Of a stretch of DNA of 64,000 nucleotides, positions 30,101 through 41,946 are shown piece after piece. The stretch lies in contig KN832566.1 in assembly GCA_000827205.1 (NCBI GenBank), forward strand, positions 576,543-640,542, written 5' to 3'. The position numbers and the translations under genes were made by a program. The stretch is from Plicaturopsis crispa FD-325 SS-3. Taxonomy: Eukaryota; Basidiomycota; Agaricomycetes; Amylocorticiales; Amylocorticiaceae. Numbering within the stretch: the stretch's first letter is position 1; each line of letters begins with the position of its first letter. The notes under the pieces were generated by a model. It saw nothing but the letters and a program-made list of their open reading frames with translations. It ran no database searches and was not told the DNA's origin.

Positions 30101-31540
30101 ACATCTGGCTGGTGGTGGTGTTGTAGGCGAGGATCGGCCATCTAAGCGCCATGTCAGATAAAAACCACATAAGTAATCAGGAACACGTTAAAACATATAG
30201 TCTAAGCTAGGATATGTACTTACCGCCGGCGGCGTGCGGGAAGGACTTTGCCCATTGACGGTAGACCGTGAACCCACGCGACGGAGATCCTAGACGACAA
30301 ATGACCATCAGTTAGCATATTCGTCCTATAAGTAGCTGGTCCGTAGATAATACGAGAGCATGTTTGGCAAGGCCGAAGAAATCGCGTTTTAATTTTGCTA
30401 GAATCATAGTTGACGTTACTCATTCGTCCCGTTGTGAGAGAAAACTCATACAACGCTTGTGAAAAATGGTCGCGTCGGAAGGCACCAAGAAGCAAAATAC
30501 CGCGTCAAAAGGAATATTAATTCTCGCACCTGTTCAGTGTGCGACTCGGCGATCGCATGCGAAGCATCAGACTTGACTTTGGGAATCCCGTGTTTTACGG
30601 ATGGAGGATGCTTCGATAGTCTCCTGTGTGCCGGCGGTTGAGGCGGCCTATCTGGTGAAACCGGTGGAGTGTTCTGGGGAGAAGGGATATTTGGCAGCTC
30701 GCGCCTTCGCGTTGGGGGCGACGTTGACGACATAGGCGGTATTTGCTGGGCCGAGTGGGCCGACAATGCGTCTGGAGGAGGAAACCGACTAGCGTCGGAA
30801 AATGCTAGACTTTGTCTCTGAGCGGTTGCCTGTGCGCTAGTCACGGCCAAGTCATTTCGTGCGTGTTGTGGTGGAGATTGATCGGGCCTTTGTACGGGCA
30901 ATGGAAGTGGTTTTTCGTCTCGCGGAATATGCGCCGACATTCGCATGGATTCGCGTGGGTGCTGTTGATAGGTCCCGGGTGCATGTGATGTTCGACGCGT
31001 TGGCTGGTCCTGGGGTACTGAAGAATGAGGTGTGGAAAATGCTATGCTGTGTTCAACATAGACACTCGGCTGCGGTAGCGGCTTTTCGACGGGAGCATGA
31101 TTGGGTGTGGGTCTGTGTGGGGGAGGTGAAGGAACTCCTTGGGGATCGCGATCCATGCCAGGGTACTGTGAACGAGGATCTGGTGCTGGTGGAGAATTTT
31201 GCATGCGCTCTCGTTGCAGCACATTTATTTGCACGTCGTTTCTCCTTTCCTCGCCTCCACGCGCGCTTGTATGGTGCTCCAGCCTCCTGTGCTCCTCCGA
31301 TCTCGAAGGGCCATGCCTTGGCTCCGCTTTGCGCGTGTTCAGCGGCATGGGACCGGACACCAGGCGCGCCGCTGAGGGAGCCTGTTTTGTAGGAGATGAT
31401 GTCGTAGAATGTGTAGACGCGAATCGGGCAAACAGAGGGGGTGCCTGGGGTGTCGCAGCATTTGTAGAGGGGACCGGCCGACTCTTTGCTTTGGTAGGTG
31501 TCGCATCGGCGGTAGACTTTTTGCGCAGAAATCCAACCAT
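27130..31540 (-). CDS. large Pro/Ser-rich protein with conserved C-terminal region, unknown function
   Basis: Seven exons on the minus strand: 31540-30530, 30289-30224, 30141-28585, 28535-27900, 27834-27617, 27552-27241 and 27184-27130; 1284 residues, all phases consistent. Residues 1-800 are low-complexity with many SP, TP and PxxP sites. Around 810-880 is a folded stretch (LLELLSYMSYFDWTVLSGVS) that is weakly F-box-like. The conserved end (about 1030-1280) has VWDVAAGDEGNIGRLVWDG, SYFHRVIRTGG, VVRIDISPW, VRWVHRSSFLVRPP and GWYGRIVVEAEGTNEGLADL. It reads like a globular binding domain. I do not recognise a named family. Confidence 0.75.
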
Positions 31541-32408
31541 CTAGAAGGACGGTGGGCAGTGGTGACACCTGCCCTGGTAGGTTTGAAAAGATTGTAAAGC
31601 GGAAAAATACGGTCCAGTCTGCAAGTAATTTATTTATATAAGTTCTTGACGTCGCGATCCATCCGACAGACTTACACTGTGTGTAAAATTGGTAACCAAC
31701 GCTCCCGGAAGTGCCGGTCCAAGCACCCCAATTTCCGCGAGCCAAGTGCAAGAGAGACGGTATGTTTTAGTCGAAGATTACAAGGTAAAAGACAAGGACG
31801 GGGAACAGCGTTCGAGGGGCCAGCCTGACGTCGACCACGACTCGGAAACAACATAAGAGTGCTCATGTTTCTCACGACACTCTTCCATCCTTGCTTCCTG
31901 CCATTCTCTTCCGTTAATTTTATCAATTACTCCCTCCGAGACCAGGTCCCCGCATTCACCTTTTCCAAGTTCTGTGTGCCCGCAGAACGTGTAGTCGCCA
32001 AAATGGACAAATTACCGCAGGCTGGAGAGGCAAATGAGTGCGTCCTTGTTATGATTTTGTGTCCGACCAACGCAAGCTAAACGCGCTCAGCAGAATCGTA
32101 GGAACGAACGGCAGTGGGCGGGCCCGAGTCGGCGAGCTCGAGATAAATGCCGGTTAGCGGCGGGACATACATACGGTGCACCCTCAGGCAGTGAGTCAGT
32201 GTGTCTAAATGCCTATTTACTCGGGAGTAACATGCTTCAAACTACGAAAGAATTACAGCAGTGAAACGTGTTTCGGGTGCTTGTTTCTCAGGCGGATCTC
32301 AGGTTTCTCCTCAGCATCAATATCCATTGCACTAGTGGGAAATATCACGCAGTCAAGGCCGTCTAGAGTCATCGTACACGGGTTGTCTCCTCGCCCGTTA
32401 CCGCGACG
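31541..32408. other. intergenic; promoter copy of the decayed BTB gene
   Basis: No gene. Bases 32255-32285 (GAAACGTGTTTCGGGTGCTT) resemble 33399-33420 upstream of the intact BTB gene, so the tandem duplication included promoter sequence. Confidence 0.5.
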
Positions 32409-33090
32409 CAATGCCAGACGCCACCAACTCTGGTGAAACCCCGCTCCCAGCCATCATAGACATCACCAGTCCTCCCGACGACCCATCCGCCTAGGTTATC
32501 TTCCGTACGGCAGATCATGCCGACATCCGTGTCCTGAAGACCTTCTTATCATTCGGGTCTTTATTCCTTGCAAGCATGTTTCAGCTGCCGCAACCTTCTG
32601 TCGCTGCCCCCGAATCCAAAGACGGGTCGACGGTTGTGGAGGTCACCGAACGCCGCGACACGATGCTAGTGCTGGCAAAGCTGCTCTACCCGGCTTTTGT
32701 CGAACGTCTCTCTATCGATAAGGGTCTCGGATGCAGCGACAAAGTACGCGATGGAGAGGGTAAAGAGTCGCATGAAAGCGCAGCTTATGTCCGCGTCAGC
32801 GGCGATGGCGGCGAGCGACCCGCTGCAATCATACGCGTTGGCTCAGCTAACGGAGAAGGAGACTCGCGAGGCAGCGAGACGATGTGTCGAAGGCTGCGCT
32901 GGCCTGTGTGTCGGAGTGTGAGGCGTGTAAACGGATCCTCCCTCACCTGTGAGCGCTTCGGCAGATAGCCAAAAGAGTCGAGGGGGTGATATCAGAGGTG
33001 ATGCACTCTGTCCATGAGGTGCCAATCTTCAGCTCTAAAGAGTTCTACTCCTTTATTTTAGGTCAAGCTCGATATCGACTTCCAAAATAG
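32409..33090 (+). pseudogene. decayed BTB/POZ-domain gene
   Basis: It is similar to the intact gene at 33553. It starts MPDATNSGETPLPAIIDITS and keeps TADHADIRVLKTFLSFGS and SMFQLPQP. A TAG replaces the Tyr codon of DPSAYVI near 32494. A frameshift near 32720 follows, and the middle of the coding sequence is deleted. A terminal VKLDIDFQ exon after an intron-like TTTTAG is still visible near 33064-33090. A possible further fragment lies at 33112-33310. Confidence 0.75.
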
Positions 33091-33552
33091 ACAGCTCAGC
33101 TCATGTCCTGGATTGCCCGATATCGATGCTGCCTGGGCACCAGATACTCAAGCACTGCTGCGCTTGCGGCATGTTAGCAAATGGGAAGTTGAGTTCCATC
33201 GTAAGTACGTCCTCGTGCACATTTCAACAGTGTCACCCGCTGACAGCACGATTACAGCGGGCCCGCTCGCCTACGACTTTGCGGGGAAGCTTTGCGCTGG
33301 ATATTGATTTCGCTGTACACGATGGGGTTCGAAATGCTTATTAACTCCTAGTGATGATAATGACCTGAAATCCTCCAAAGTTACGCAATAGTTTAGGTGG
33401 AACGTGTTTTGGGCGCTTAGCAGAGATTCAACAGGCTTAAATAGCTCTTGGGCTTCGATGCCGCAGCACTTGGTGCCCATTTTAATAACGCCAACCCACC
33501 CAGCACCCCCATACACAAATCTACCTCTCACCTACCATCCCCCACACAACTC

Positions 33553-34557
33553 ATGTCAGACTCGGTGGATCCTGAAGTCCTGCTTTCGGACATCATAGAC
33601 ATTACCACTCCGTCCGAGGACCCATCCGCATACGTTATCCTTCGCACCGCAGATCACGCCGATATCCGTGCTCTGAAGTCCTTTCTATCATTCGGATCAG
33701 CATTCTTCGCGAGCATGTTCCAACTGCCGCAGGCTCCCACCCGCCCCAGCTCAGCTGACGTCAGGGATGGGTCTGCGGTTGTGAAGGTCACCGAGTCCAA
33801 AGAAACGATGCTATTGCTGGTGAAAATGCTCTACCCGGCGTGGGTTGATCTGCCCGAGATTGGTTTGGTGATGAAGACTTTAGACGCAGCGGGAAAGTAT
33901 GGAATGGACGGGGTGGAGGGTCGTATGAGGTCGCAGATCATGTCCACGTCGGCAGCGATGGTGGTCAGCAACCCATTGCGGCTATACGCGTTAGCGCAGC
34001 ATTTCAAGATGGATAAAGAGATTCGCGAGGCTGCGAAGGAGATGCTGTCCCGCCCGTTGTCGGAAGAGGCCACTCCGGCCGAGCTGACCTACGTCTCAGC
34101 TGCATGTCTGCATCGGTATTTCCGATATCATGCGAAATGCGGAAAAGCGGCGAGCGGGGTAATCCAGAACTACGCGGCAAAGGACTTCTTTCTGCCTCAA
34201 GATCGCGTTGGTTCGCATTCATGCAAACCCGTACTGGAAGTATGGCCGGGTTCATTCGTTTCGCCTTGGACGATCAGGTACTTCGACGCAATTCGAGCGG
34301 CTCTATTGAATCAGCCCAGCGCTAGCACGCTTTCGAAACCGCACCTCGTCAACGATTACCTGAAGAGTTCATCCAGCTGCGAGGGATGTGAAAAAAATCT
34401 GCGGGCCACCGTCAAGCAAATTGAGAAATTCAAAGCAAAGATGGCTCCTGAAATCGACCGAGCGATAGCAAAGGTACACCATTTCAGAATTTCATGTGGC
34501 ACAATGTTGTGATTTCTCAAGCCTCCCTTTTAGGTGAAGCTCGAGCTGGACTTCTGA
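33553..34557 (+). CDS. BTB/POZ-domain protein
   Basis: Exons are 33553-34473 and 34534-34557; 314 residues. The ATG at 33553 is chosen because the decayed copy aligns from there; an in-frame ATG at 33448 would add 35 low-complexity residues. The BTB fold spans about 20-140 (DPSAYVILRTADHADIRALK, FLSFGSAFFASMFQLPQ, MLLLVKMLYPAWVD). A helical back region follows with YALAQHFKMDKEIREAAKEM, and SSSCEGCEKNL lies near the end. Such single-BTB proteins are numerous in agaricomycetes and may act as CUL3 adaptors; the function is unproven. The second exon holds only eight codons (VKLELDF and stop). Confidence 0.85.
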
Positions 34558-34873
34558 ATCGGACTGGTCACTAAGCGCGGAAGAGGAGCAGGAGGAGCAG
34601 GAGCAGGAGGAGGAGTATTCCGGGACTGTTGGTGCCATGCATTGACACGGCGGTTTTGGTAAACGTTAACGAACCAAGTAGGGTAACCATCCAAGACTGA
34701 GGTCGCAGAACAATATATAGACTGATAAAAACAAGAGTTATTGCCTGCTCGTTGCCATTGCCGCCGCAAGTAAAACGAAAAAAAAGTCAAAGATGCCGGG
34801 AAAATATAAGATGAGATGTGGAATAAAAGAATAAAACATTGATTTACGGCTTGCACGGTGTTCATCAACACAC
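34558..34873. other. convergent intergenic
   Basis: No gene. A GGAGCAGGA-type purine repeat lies at about 34580-34615. Confidence 0.5.
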
Positions 34874-36466
34874 TCACGAGAACCCATCCATACGCCATGC
34901 CACGCGTTTCACCCACCTCGACGAGCCCACCAGCCTAGCCGCAGGAAAGAATCCGCGAATGAGCCGCGCCGCCTCATAGTCCCCAGCAGCAGACTCGCCA
35001 CCCGTCCGCCCTAGATCAAGCACCTTCACCGCATCCTGCGGATGCCACGCCACCCGCGGCCGCCTCCCGTCCTCCAGCGCCATATACGCGCCAAAATGCG
35101 CTAGCCTATGGCCGCAGGTTGCAATGGCGCGGAGGCAGTCGAGGGTGGGGAGCACGCCGCGGTAGGACGCGATGTGCGCAGACCGGGGCCGGGGGTTTAA
35201 AGAGAGGTGCTGCAAGTCGGACCAGGAGTGCAGCATGGACTCGACGAGGACGTTGTCGATGGGGAGCGGGCGATCGTGTTGGACGGTGAATTTGCGGAGT
35301 GAAGCGCAGCGCAAGAAAGGTGATAGGTCGATCCATTCAGCCGTTTCCGCGGGGTCCATGTTTTGTATCGTTAGAGTGAATACCTCCAAGGTGGAGCAAA
35401 AATGCGATATAGCGTGTGAAGCTCTCTTCATCTCATCGGCGTCCTGTAGGCTAGGGACGGTGAGATGAAGTTCCTCGATCCACGGGGATGTTAAGGCCAC
35501 GATAGCGGCGGCGGCGTCTAGCAATGCATGCACACGTAGGATGCGCAAACCTGGGAATTGGTCACGCTGGGCGATGCTAAGTCTCGAGGGGATGTTGTGC
35601 ACGGATCGAAATGGAGCAGAAGTAACCTTGATCTGGACGAGCGCGGGCAGCCGCTGGAGTCGTTCGAAGAGAGCGCTCGACAGAATATCCGCCGGAAGAC
35701 AGAGATACTCGAGGTGACTCAGCTGGTCGAGACCAGCCACCGTTTGGACAACAGCGTCGTTGTGAAAGTGCGAGTCGTCTAGCCGGAGAGTGAACACGGT
35801 GAGGCCTTGGCAGACAGTTTGAATGTGCTGTAGACATCTGATGAGGGACTCATCATTGGCATCCCGCCCGCACCGTAATTCGACGCGCCGAAGAGACTTG
35901 CAAAGCCACGGGGTGACCCCCAGCAGACCATCGGAAGTATTGCACTTCACAAAGAAAGACTTCGAGTTGGGCAACAGGTTGTCGAACTCCGGGATGCCCG
36001 AATACAAAAGTTCTCGGGATGCAAGAACCATGCATGGTGCTGATATGGAGCCCTCGTCAAACGACATTTCTTGGACCTCTGAGGCACAGCGCATGAATCT
36101 CGCTGCGTCCAAGGTGTTAAGGTCACCTATCACCTGTACAAGTCCAAGACCGTGAGCCGAAAATCAAAGCGGAACGCCAACCAGTAAACATACGAAGCGG
36201 CTTGGATTCGACTCCGCCGCCGCGAGTAGGCGCAGGAGCGGCCACGGGCTCTCCAATTTTCGATAGAGCGCCGATGTCGCGCACTTGTTCAGCGCTCGCG
36301 ACGTCAAGGCCAACATGGCCAAGGAGCCGCACCCCACGCGTGGACTAGCGCAGACAAGCTGCAAAGCCTGCTGAACATCATCCTTAGAAAGCATGACTGT
36401 TTCCTGGAGAGCGCAGGGAGAGATGTGGAGGTGATAAAGAGTCGGGGACGATACGATACTGAGCAC
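34874..36466 (-). CDS. F-box/LRR-like protein
   Basis: Exons on the minus strand are 36466-36194 and 36133-34874; 510 residues. The start could instead be the Met at 36394. The N-terminal 80 residues (SLAMLALTSRALNKCATSALYR) resemble a fungal F-box helix set but lack the usual LPxE start. The rest is irregular leucine-rich repeats (LEYLCLPADI, LRILRVHALLDA, IEELHLTVPSL, LRKFTVQHD, LQHLSLNP). The family usually recruits substrates to SCF ubiquitin ligases and is greatly expanded in agaricomycetes. Substrate unknown. Confidence 0.75.
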
Positions 36467-37446
36467 CTGCTGTGTACCGCCATCGCCCCGCGCGATTAAT
36501 AGTGCGAGACGTCAAAGCGGGACAAAGAGCAACGGCACCCGACCAACATAATTATGCAGTATAGGCAGACAGTGGAGCCGGTGCGGGCACGGCCTCAAGG
36601 TGAACTTCGAAGTACGCGGGGGCAGTCGCGAAGGCACCATCTGTCGCGCCTTGAGTGACTCGGTGTGATGTGGGGGCTCACGTTGACATCGCACAGGGCG
36701 GGGGATAGGGGGCGCGGCACGGATCAGGAGAAATGGGGGATTGTGTGTCATTATGGGTCCGAGGAGGTCCGAGTACCGCGCCGTCTACAGCCAGCATGCA
36801 AAGGGGCCGTGAAAAATGGATGTTTCTGTCGCTACGGCTGAGGGGCCGGGGACAGAACATGCGCATGCAGCGAGGATTGATGGCCACGTTCTACAGGCCG
36901 ATGGGCCTTGTGCTATGTACTATATCAGTTCGGAACGAGAATAGCACAGGACAGTTGTCGGTGAGCGCACCTCTCATGACATAAAGTATATTTCCTGCGG
37001 AGAGGTTGCGCGGCACCAGACCTAGAGAACAAAGCAAGCGAGAAGATGAGTGCCCTACCAGCGACGGGAGGCATGTTGTCGCCAGTAATCCGCATTTATG
37101 CTACAGCACCGTCACCTCGAAATACAAGGTTGCCATGGGCCGTTGTTACGTGCACCGCGACACTTATGATCAGGCGCTCGACTGAGGGTTCCCCACTCCG
37201 TCGACAGTGGATGACGCGGCCCTCAAAGATAAGGAAACTGGAACAGAAGACTGTAGCGTCAGTACCGTCACACTGTCAGCGGCGACATACAGATGCGGAT
37301 ACAATCGATGCGAAGTCTCAGCGGCGAATCGTACAACAGCCCGGGAAGGAATTGCATTTTAGTAGTGCATGCATATACATGGCAGTATAACTCATAGTGG
37401 GTGCATGCGAGCCGCATAGAAAACAAACAATCGACCGGCGAATCGA
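36467..37446. other. intergenic, no gene seen
   Basis: 980 bp between the F-box-like gene and RPL11. Short frames only. Confidence 0.5.
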
Positions 37447-38171
37447 TTATTTCTACAGAAAAAAATTGTCAGCACCAGCTAGGCGAACGCCAAAAAGATA
37501 GGCGCTAAGCTGCGGAGAAGTATGACGACTCACGAGGATGATACCGTCGAACCGCTGCTTGAACCACGACATAGTGTCGTCCTTCTTCACCCGATGCGAG
37601 AATCCAATTCTCGCCTTCTTCTGCTTCCTCCGTGCTATGCGCGCACCTGGCCGCCCCATCACAACGTAGAAGTCCATTCCGAAGATACCGATACCAGGGT
37701 CGTACCGTGCGCCCAAATCGATGTGCTCCTGGATGCCGAAGCCGAAGTTGCCCGTCTCGGAGAAGTTGCGGCGGCGGAGCTCGTACTCCTTGACCTTCAG
37801 GCCACGCTCGAGGATCTCCTCCGCCTTGGGGCCGCGGATGGTGACGTGCACCGCGATCTTTTCGTTACGACGGATACCGAAAGTACGGACGGTGTAGCGT
37901 GCTTTCGAGGTGACGGGTGTTTGACCGGTCAATTGTTCGAGGACCTTGGACGCACGGGTGAGACGATCACCAGACTCGCCAACGGAGATGTCTGTAATGC
38001 GATATTGAGACGTTGGTCAAGGCAAAGACAATATCTTGGAACGCACTGATGACAAGCTTGTCGATGCGAAGGTCCTTCATGTGGTTAGCGGGGGCGGTCT
38101 TTTCGTCGGCCTATCAGTACCCTGTCAGTATCCTGTGCATTCCCTAATCAACAATACGGAAAGCTGACCAT
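37447..38171 (-). CDS. RPL11: 60S ribosomal protein uL5 (L11)
   Basis: Exons on the minus strand are 38171-38169 (ATG only), 38110-38047, 37991-37534 and 37452-37447 (Lys plus stop); 176 residues. The protein matches eukaryotic L11 throughout: [96 protein letters not shown] and [11 protein letters not shown]. uL5 binds 5S rRNA with uL18 in the central protuberance of the large subunit. The intron right after the ATG and the six-base final coding exon are odd but give the family's expected ends. Confidence 0.95.
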
Positions 38172-39243
38172 TGTCGTCGTAAGGCGGGTGTCTTGTCGCT
38201 GTTCGTACTTTCGCTGCACTGACTGACTGGATACTGGCGGGGCCAAAATTGTGGCTTGCCGATTCCGAAACTCTAAGTTGGTACTGCATATAATTGTTCC
38301 CACGGCCTTCCTTGCGCTCGCCGACGTCCCAACGCGCCCTGGCCATCGTTCTTCAAGGTGCGGCATCGACTGCGCAATCCGCTCGCATCTTTACTTTGCA
38401 GGTGTTCAGGACCGTGGTCTCATGACTGTGCTGCTGCCTTTCTTCGGTGCACTACGACGCCGTCCTCTGACCCCGCGATAGGATGGCTCGACTCTAGTCT
38501 CTGGCGTTGGTCTCATACAAACTGAAAATGGACGCCTTTCGTTGCATCGCCTTGGGCTTCTTGACGCACGGTGCACGCACGCTCGTCCACAATCGTGCAT
38601 CATCAGAGCAGAGTATCACGCGCCCTCCTCCAAGCCATTCCTTATTGCGCCGCCACTTGGCACTCGCATACATGCTTCGTAGATGCGCATGTCGTCAAGT
38701 CGGCCGGTATTTGGTAAACGGTATCCCAAGTGATCGCGCAGCCCTCTTCATTGGCTTCTACCCTGGGACACCGGTGCTTGGGGCATACGAGAGTGCAAAT
38801 TCTGTTGGTCGGTGTCGTTGACCCCCTCGCACCCCATCCTCTTTAATTGTGTCCATCACTACCTACATATCATATATGTAGTCGCACGGAGTAGATATCA
38901 TTTGGCGGCAAAATACCCAGTCTTTAGATGCTGTATAGTGCTGTGTTCCAATAATAATGTTATGGAGAGCAGGCACAAGGGGCTGTCGGTCAATGTTAGC
39001 CGCTCAATTTCGAAAGGTCCCGCCAGTATACAAAGCTGCACCTTTTTCATCAAGGAGTCTTCCTCCCAACCGTGACCATTCGGACGCTGCACGCTCTTTT
39101 TACCAGTCGCTCCTTTGCACAGCTCCCGTCCTAAGGTCATTTTCCATACCCCCACCCTCAAATACCATCAACTTCATTTAGTTCGCCCAAATTTCCCCGC
39201 ATTTTCTAGGATTTTATTGACATTTTCTTGTCAGTTTCTCAAT
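38172..39243. other. intergenic: divergent promoters, no gene seen
   Basis: It separates RPL11 (minus) from the KRE9-like gene (plus). Only short unsupported frames. Confidence 0.5.
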
Positions 39244-40168
39244 ATGTTCGCACTGACCGCCCTCTTCGCATCCTCCCTCCTGCTCGCTGGCGTCCGCGCA
39301 GACCCCAATCCGTCCGAACCCTCGCCAGGTGATGTGTTCAACCAGGGCGCGACGTGCCATATTGCTTGGGACGTCGACACGACCGGTACATGGAAGACGA
39401 TGAACATCGAGCTCATGACTGGGAGCAACACCGGCATGGTGCATTTGACGAGTGCGTTGGGAAACTCCCTGTAATGCGAAAGGAAAACTGACAGGCCCTT
39501 GCAGCTGTGACCACTCTTGACGGTACAGACTCCTCGAAGACCACGTACGACTACCCCTGCCCCGCTGTAAGCCCAGTCTCCCACACACAGACTGGTCGCT
39601 GTACGGTTACTAATCCGCATCACAGGTCACCCCCAACTCGGCCATCTACTTCTACCAGTTCACGTCCCCAGCCTCCACCAACACGCTGTGGACAACCAGA
39701 TTTGCCATCGCTAGCACCTCGGGCCAAACCACCGACCCATCCGAATCGACTCAGCCCAACGGCGACAAAATTCCCTGGGGTACTGGTGCGCTGCAGGACC
39801 CCAGCAGCGGGACGCCCCCACCCAGCGGCAGCAGCAGCGCGTCCGGCAGCGCATCTGTCACAGGCACCGCCGCCAGCGCCGCGTCAACTACCGCTTCCGC
39901 CTCCGGCTCGTCGTCCTCGGCTGCTTCTTCGTCGACAGCCTCGTCGTCTGCGTCATCAGCCGGCGTCACAACCGTCAAGACTGGCTCCGCGACAACTGGT
40001 ACCAGTCTCAAGCCGTTCACCAGCACCAGCGGGTCCGCTGGCGCAGCTGCGGCTTCGTCGTCCTCGTCCTCGAGTGCGAACGCCGCCATTGGTGCCGTCA
40101 CGGTCGACGGCCGTCTCCTCGTTGTCCTCGGTGCCGCCGCCGCGTCGATGTTCACGCTCCTCCTGTGA
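39244..40168 (+). CDS. GPI-anchored KRE9/KNH1-like cell-wall protein
   Basis: Exons are 39244-39451, 39505-39566 and 39626-40168; 270 residues. The signal peptide is residues 1-19 (FALTALFASSLLLAGVRA). An Ig-like N-terminal domain (about 20-130) has NQGATCHIAWDVDTTGTWK, NIELMTGSN, DYPCPA and IYFYQFTSPAS, matching the Ser/Thr-rich GPI-anchored (Kre9/Knh1 N-terminal) family. A Ser/Ala/Thr-rich stalk of about 110 residues and a hydrophobic end (LLVVLGAAAASMFTLLL) fit GPI attachment. The likely site is the cell wall, with a role in beta-glucan organisation (inferred). A 135-codon acidic frame on the other strand mirrors the stalk and is discounted. Confidence 0.85.
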
Positions 40169-40855
40169 TCACCGCGCTATATATCATCTCCACAGCCCCC
40201 TCTCGTTGTTCACTCTTTCCGCACGAGCATTTACACGACGTCGATCACGCATACGACTTGTAACCGCCTCTTAGTTTGAACGACCTATACTCATGACACA
40301 TCTACCTTCCGCGTTCTTGCTATAGCAACATGTGTTTTATTTATTTCGCCCCCTGCGTTCTTGGTTGGTCGGAGCTCTTGGATCTGGTGGGACTTAGGGA
40401 CTACTCATTGCTAATCGACCCGGGCAATATACGATCGATGTCGCATAATATTGTTCTAAGCGTTTGTTGGAATTTGAGCATGTTGTTTTCGTCCCGTTCG
40501 CGGTCGTGCTTGGCCTTTCCGGTCGCGTTGTCTTAGCGCGTCAGGTCGCGGCGTCAGTCTCGCCAGAGTTTGCAGTGCATCCACCACCACCGTTCGCACA
40601 ACGTTCGAGTGTATTTCTTCGGATTTGCCAACTCTCCCCCAAATCTACCCTCGACAACTTCTAGTATCTACATGTTAATAGACCGTGGGCAACAGAAGGG
40701 GCTAATGAGCGCCACTGCAGCTGCATCCGACCATATGGGCAACGACGTCAGGTCGGCAGTGCACGACACGCATGGTGCCTCGACATAAAACCGATGGACG
40801 ACATGAACCGGTGCCCACAAGAAGGTGTCTCAATTTTCCTTCGCTGAGCACGGTC
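40169..40855. other. intergenic, no gene seen
   Basis: 3' flank of the KRE9-like gene and promoter of the secreted Cys-rich gene. Confidence 0.5.
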
Positions 40856-41636
40856 ATGAAGTTTTTGTGAGTCCCAGTCTTTCCCAGCAGGCGTGTAATA
40901 TAATGCGTGTTTTGACGATATTTTGTATTGCGAAAGTGCTGTACTCCTCCCCATTTTGGGCGCATTCGCGGTCGTGCGCAGCCGTAGCGTCGTCGAGAGG
41001 CCAAATGCCAGTATAGCACTGGACAAGGCACCTGCGACCCCCCGACGCAGCCTCCCGGCGGAATGCTCCAACCCCGTGCGCGATACATGCACGTTCTACG
41101 CGGACTGCCTCGAATCGCAGTACCATTGCGGGCCAGACGGGTACCCCATCGGCTACGGGCAATTCTACTGCAAGTGCTGCTTCGTTCGCTCGCCGGTTAT
41201 GTAGGATGCTAAACGTTTGTGACCATCGCGCAGGCACGAAGTTCAGCAACGAGCGGGATAAACTCAGCGCAAAGGGCCAGACGTGGATGATCGACACGAT
41301 GATGTGCCTGCAGCACGCCATTGTCCCCATTGCCCTTGACCAGGTGCCCAATACGACATGCGACTCCCTCAAGGACACCGCATTCGGGACGCATGCGCAG
41401 TGCTACGTCGATAATGGACTGTGCACGGTGCGTTCTTTCACGTCGCGACCTCACATCTGCGTGTCTGATATACTCTTCCCTCACTGCAGCTCCCACCGAC
41501 GGACTGGCTTGCGATTGTCGAAATCGTCGATATAAAGACGCTGTTCTCGAGCTGGGATGCATTCAAGGCGACTGTCGACGCCGCGGATGGTTGTGTGGAG
41601 TTCTATGCCTGGGTGGTGGCGAAAGGCCTGTTTTGA
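40856..41636 (+). CDS. small secreted ten-cysteine protein, stanniocalcin-like pattern
   Basis: Exons are 40856-40866 (11 nt), 40937-41169, 41234-41427 and 41490-41636; 194 residues. The start and signal peptide (MKFFAVLLPILGAFAVVRS) are split by the first intron. The second intron has a GC donor (GCAAGT at 41170); only this choice joins YGQFYC to TKFSNE. Motifs are CTFYADCLE, CGPDGYPIGYGQFYC, KGQTWMIDTMMCLQ and NTTCDSLK. The mature part has ten Cys, enough for five disulfides. The spacing recalls stanniocalcin-type proteins. Function in fungi is not known to me. Confidence 0.72.
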
Positions 41637-41946
41637 TCGTCGTGGGCTTTGCTTTCCTATCCAGAATATTGTACGTGACCATATAATATTAAAATCGGCG
41701 CAGTGCTTTTCTTTCCCTTCGAAGGTGAGGTTCTTTTGATGATATGGCTCACACGACTGCAATGTTGACTTTGAGTATAGGCATCGATTGTTCCCATGCT
41801 AGGTCCTCAATCATGTTTTGAGGCCTTTGATAACGGTGCCCTTGAGAGACTTTTCCTATACTTATCGAGAGTCCACTATCCGTGCTATTTAGACGTCTCT
41901 TGCGAGATAGCTCATTGCAGGCCCATGCCCTGCAATACAACTGCAC
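41637..41946. other. promoter region of the first permease gene
   Basis: No gene. GATA-factor-like sites occur at 41828-41833 (TGATAA) and 41862-41867 (TTATCG, the reverse of CGATAA). Confidence 0.45.

Noticed and set aside
39751-40155. 135-codon acidic frame on the minus strand
   Set aside because: It is the antisense of the Ser/Ala-rich stalk of the KRE9-like gene and has no start context or motif.
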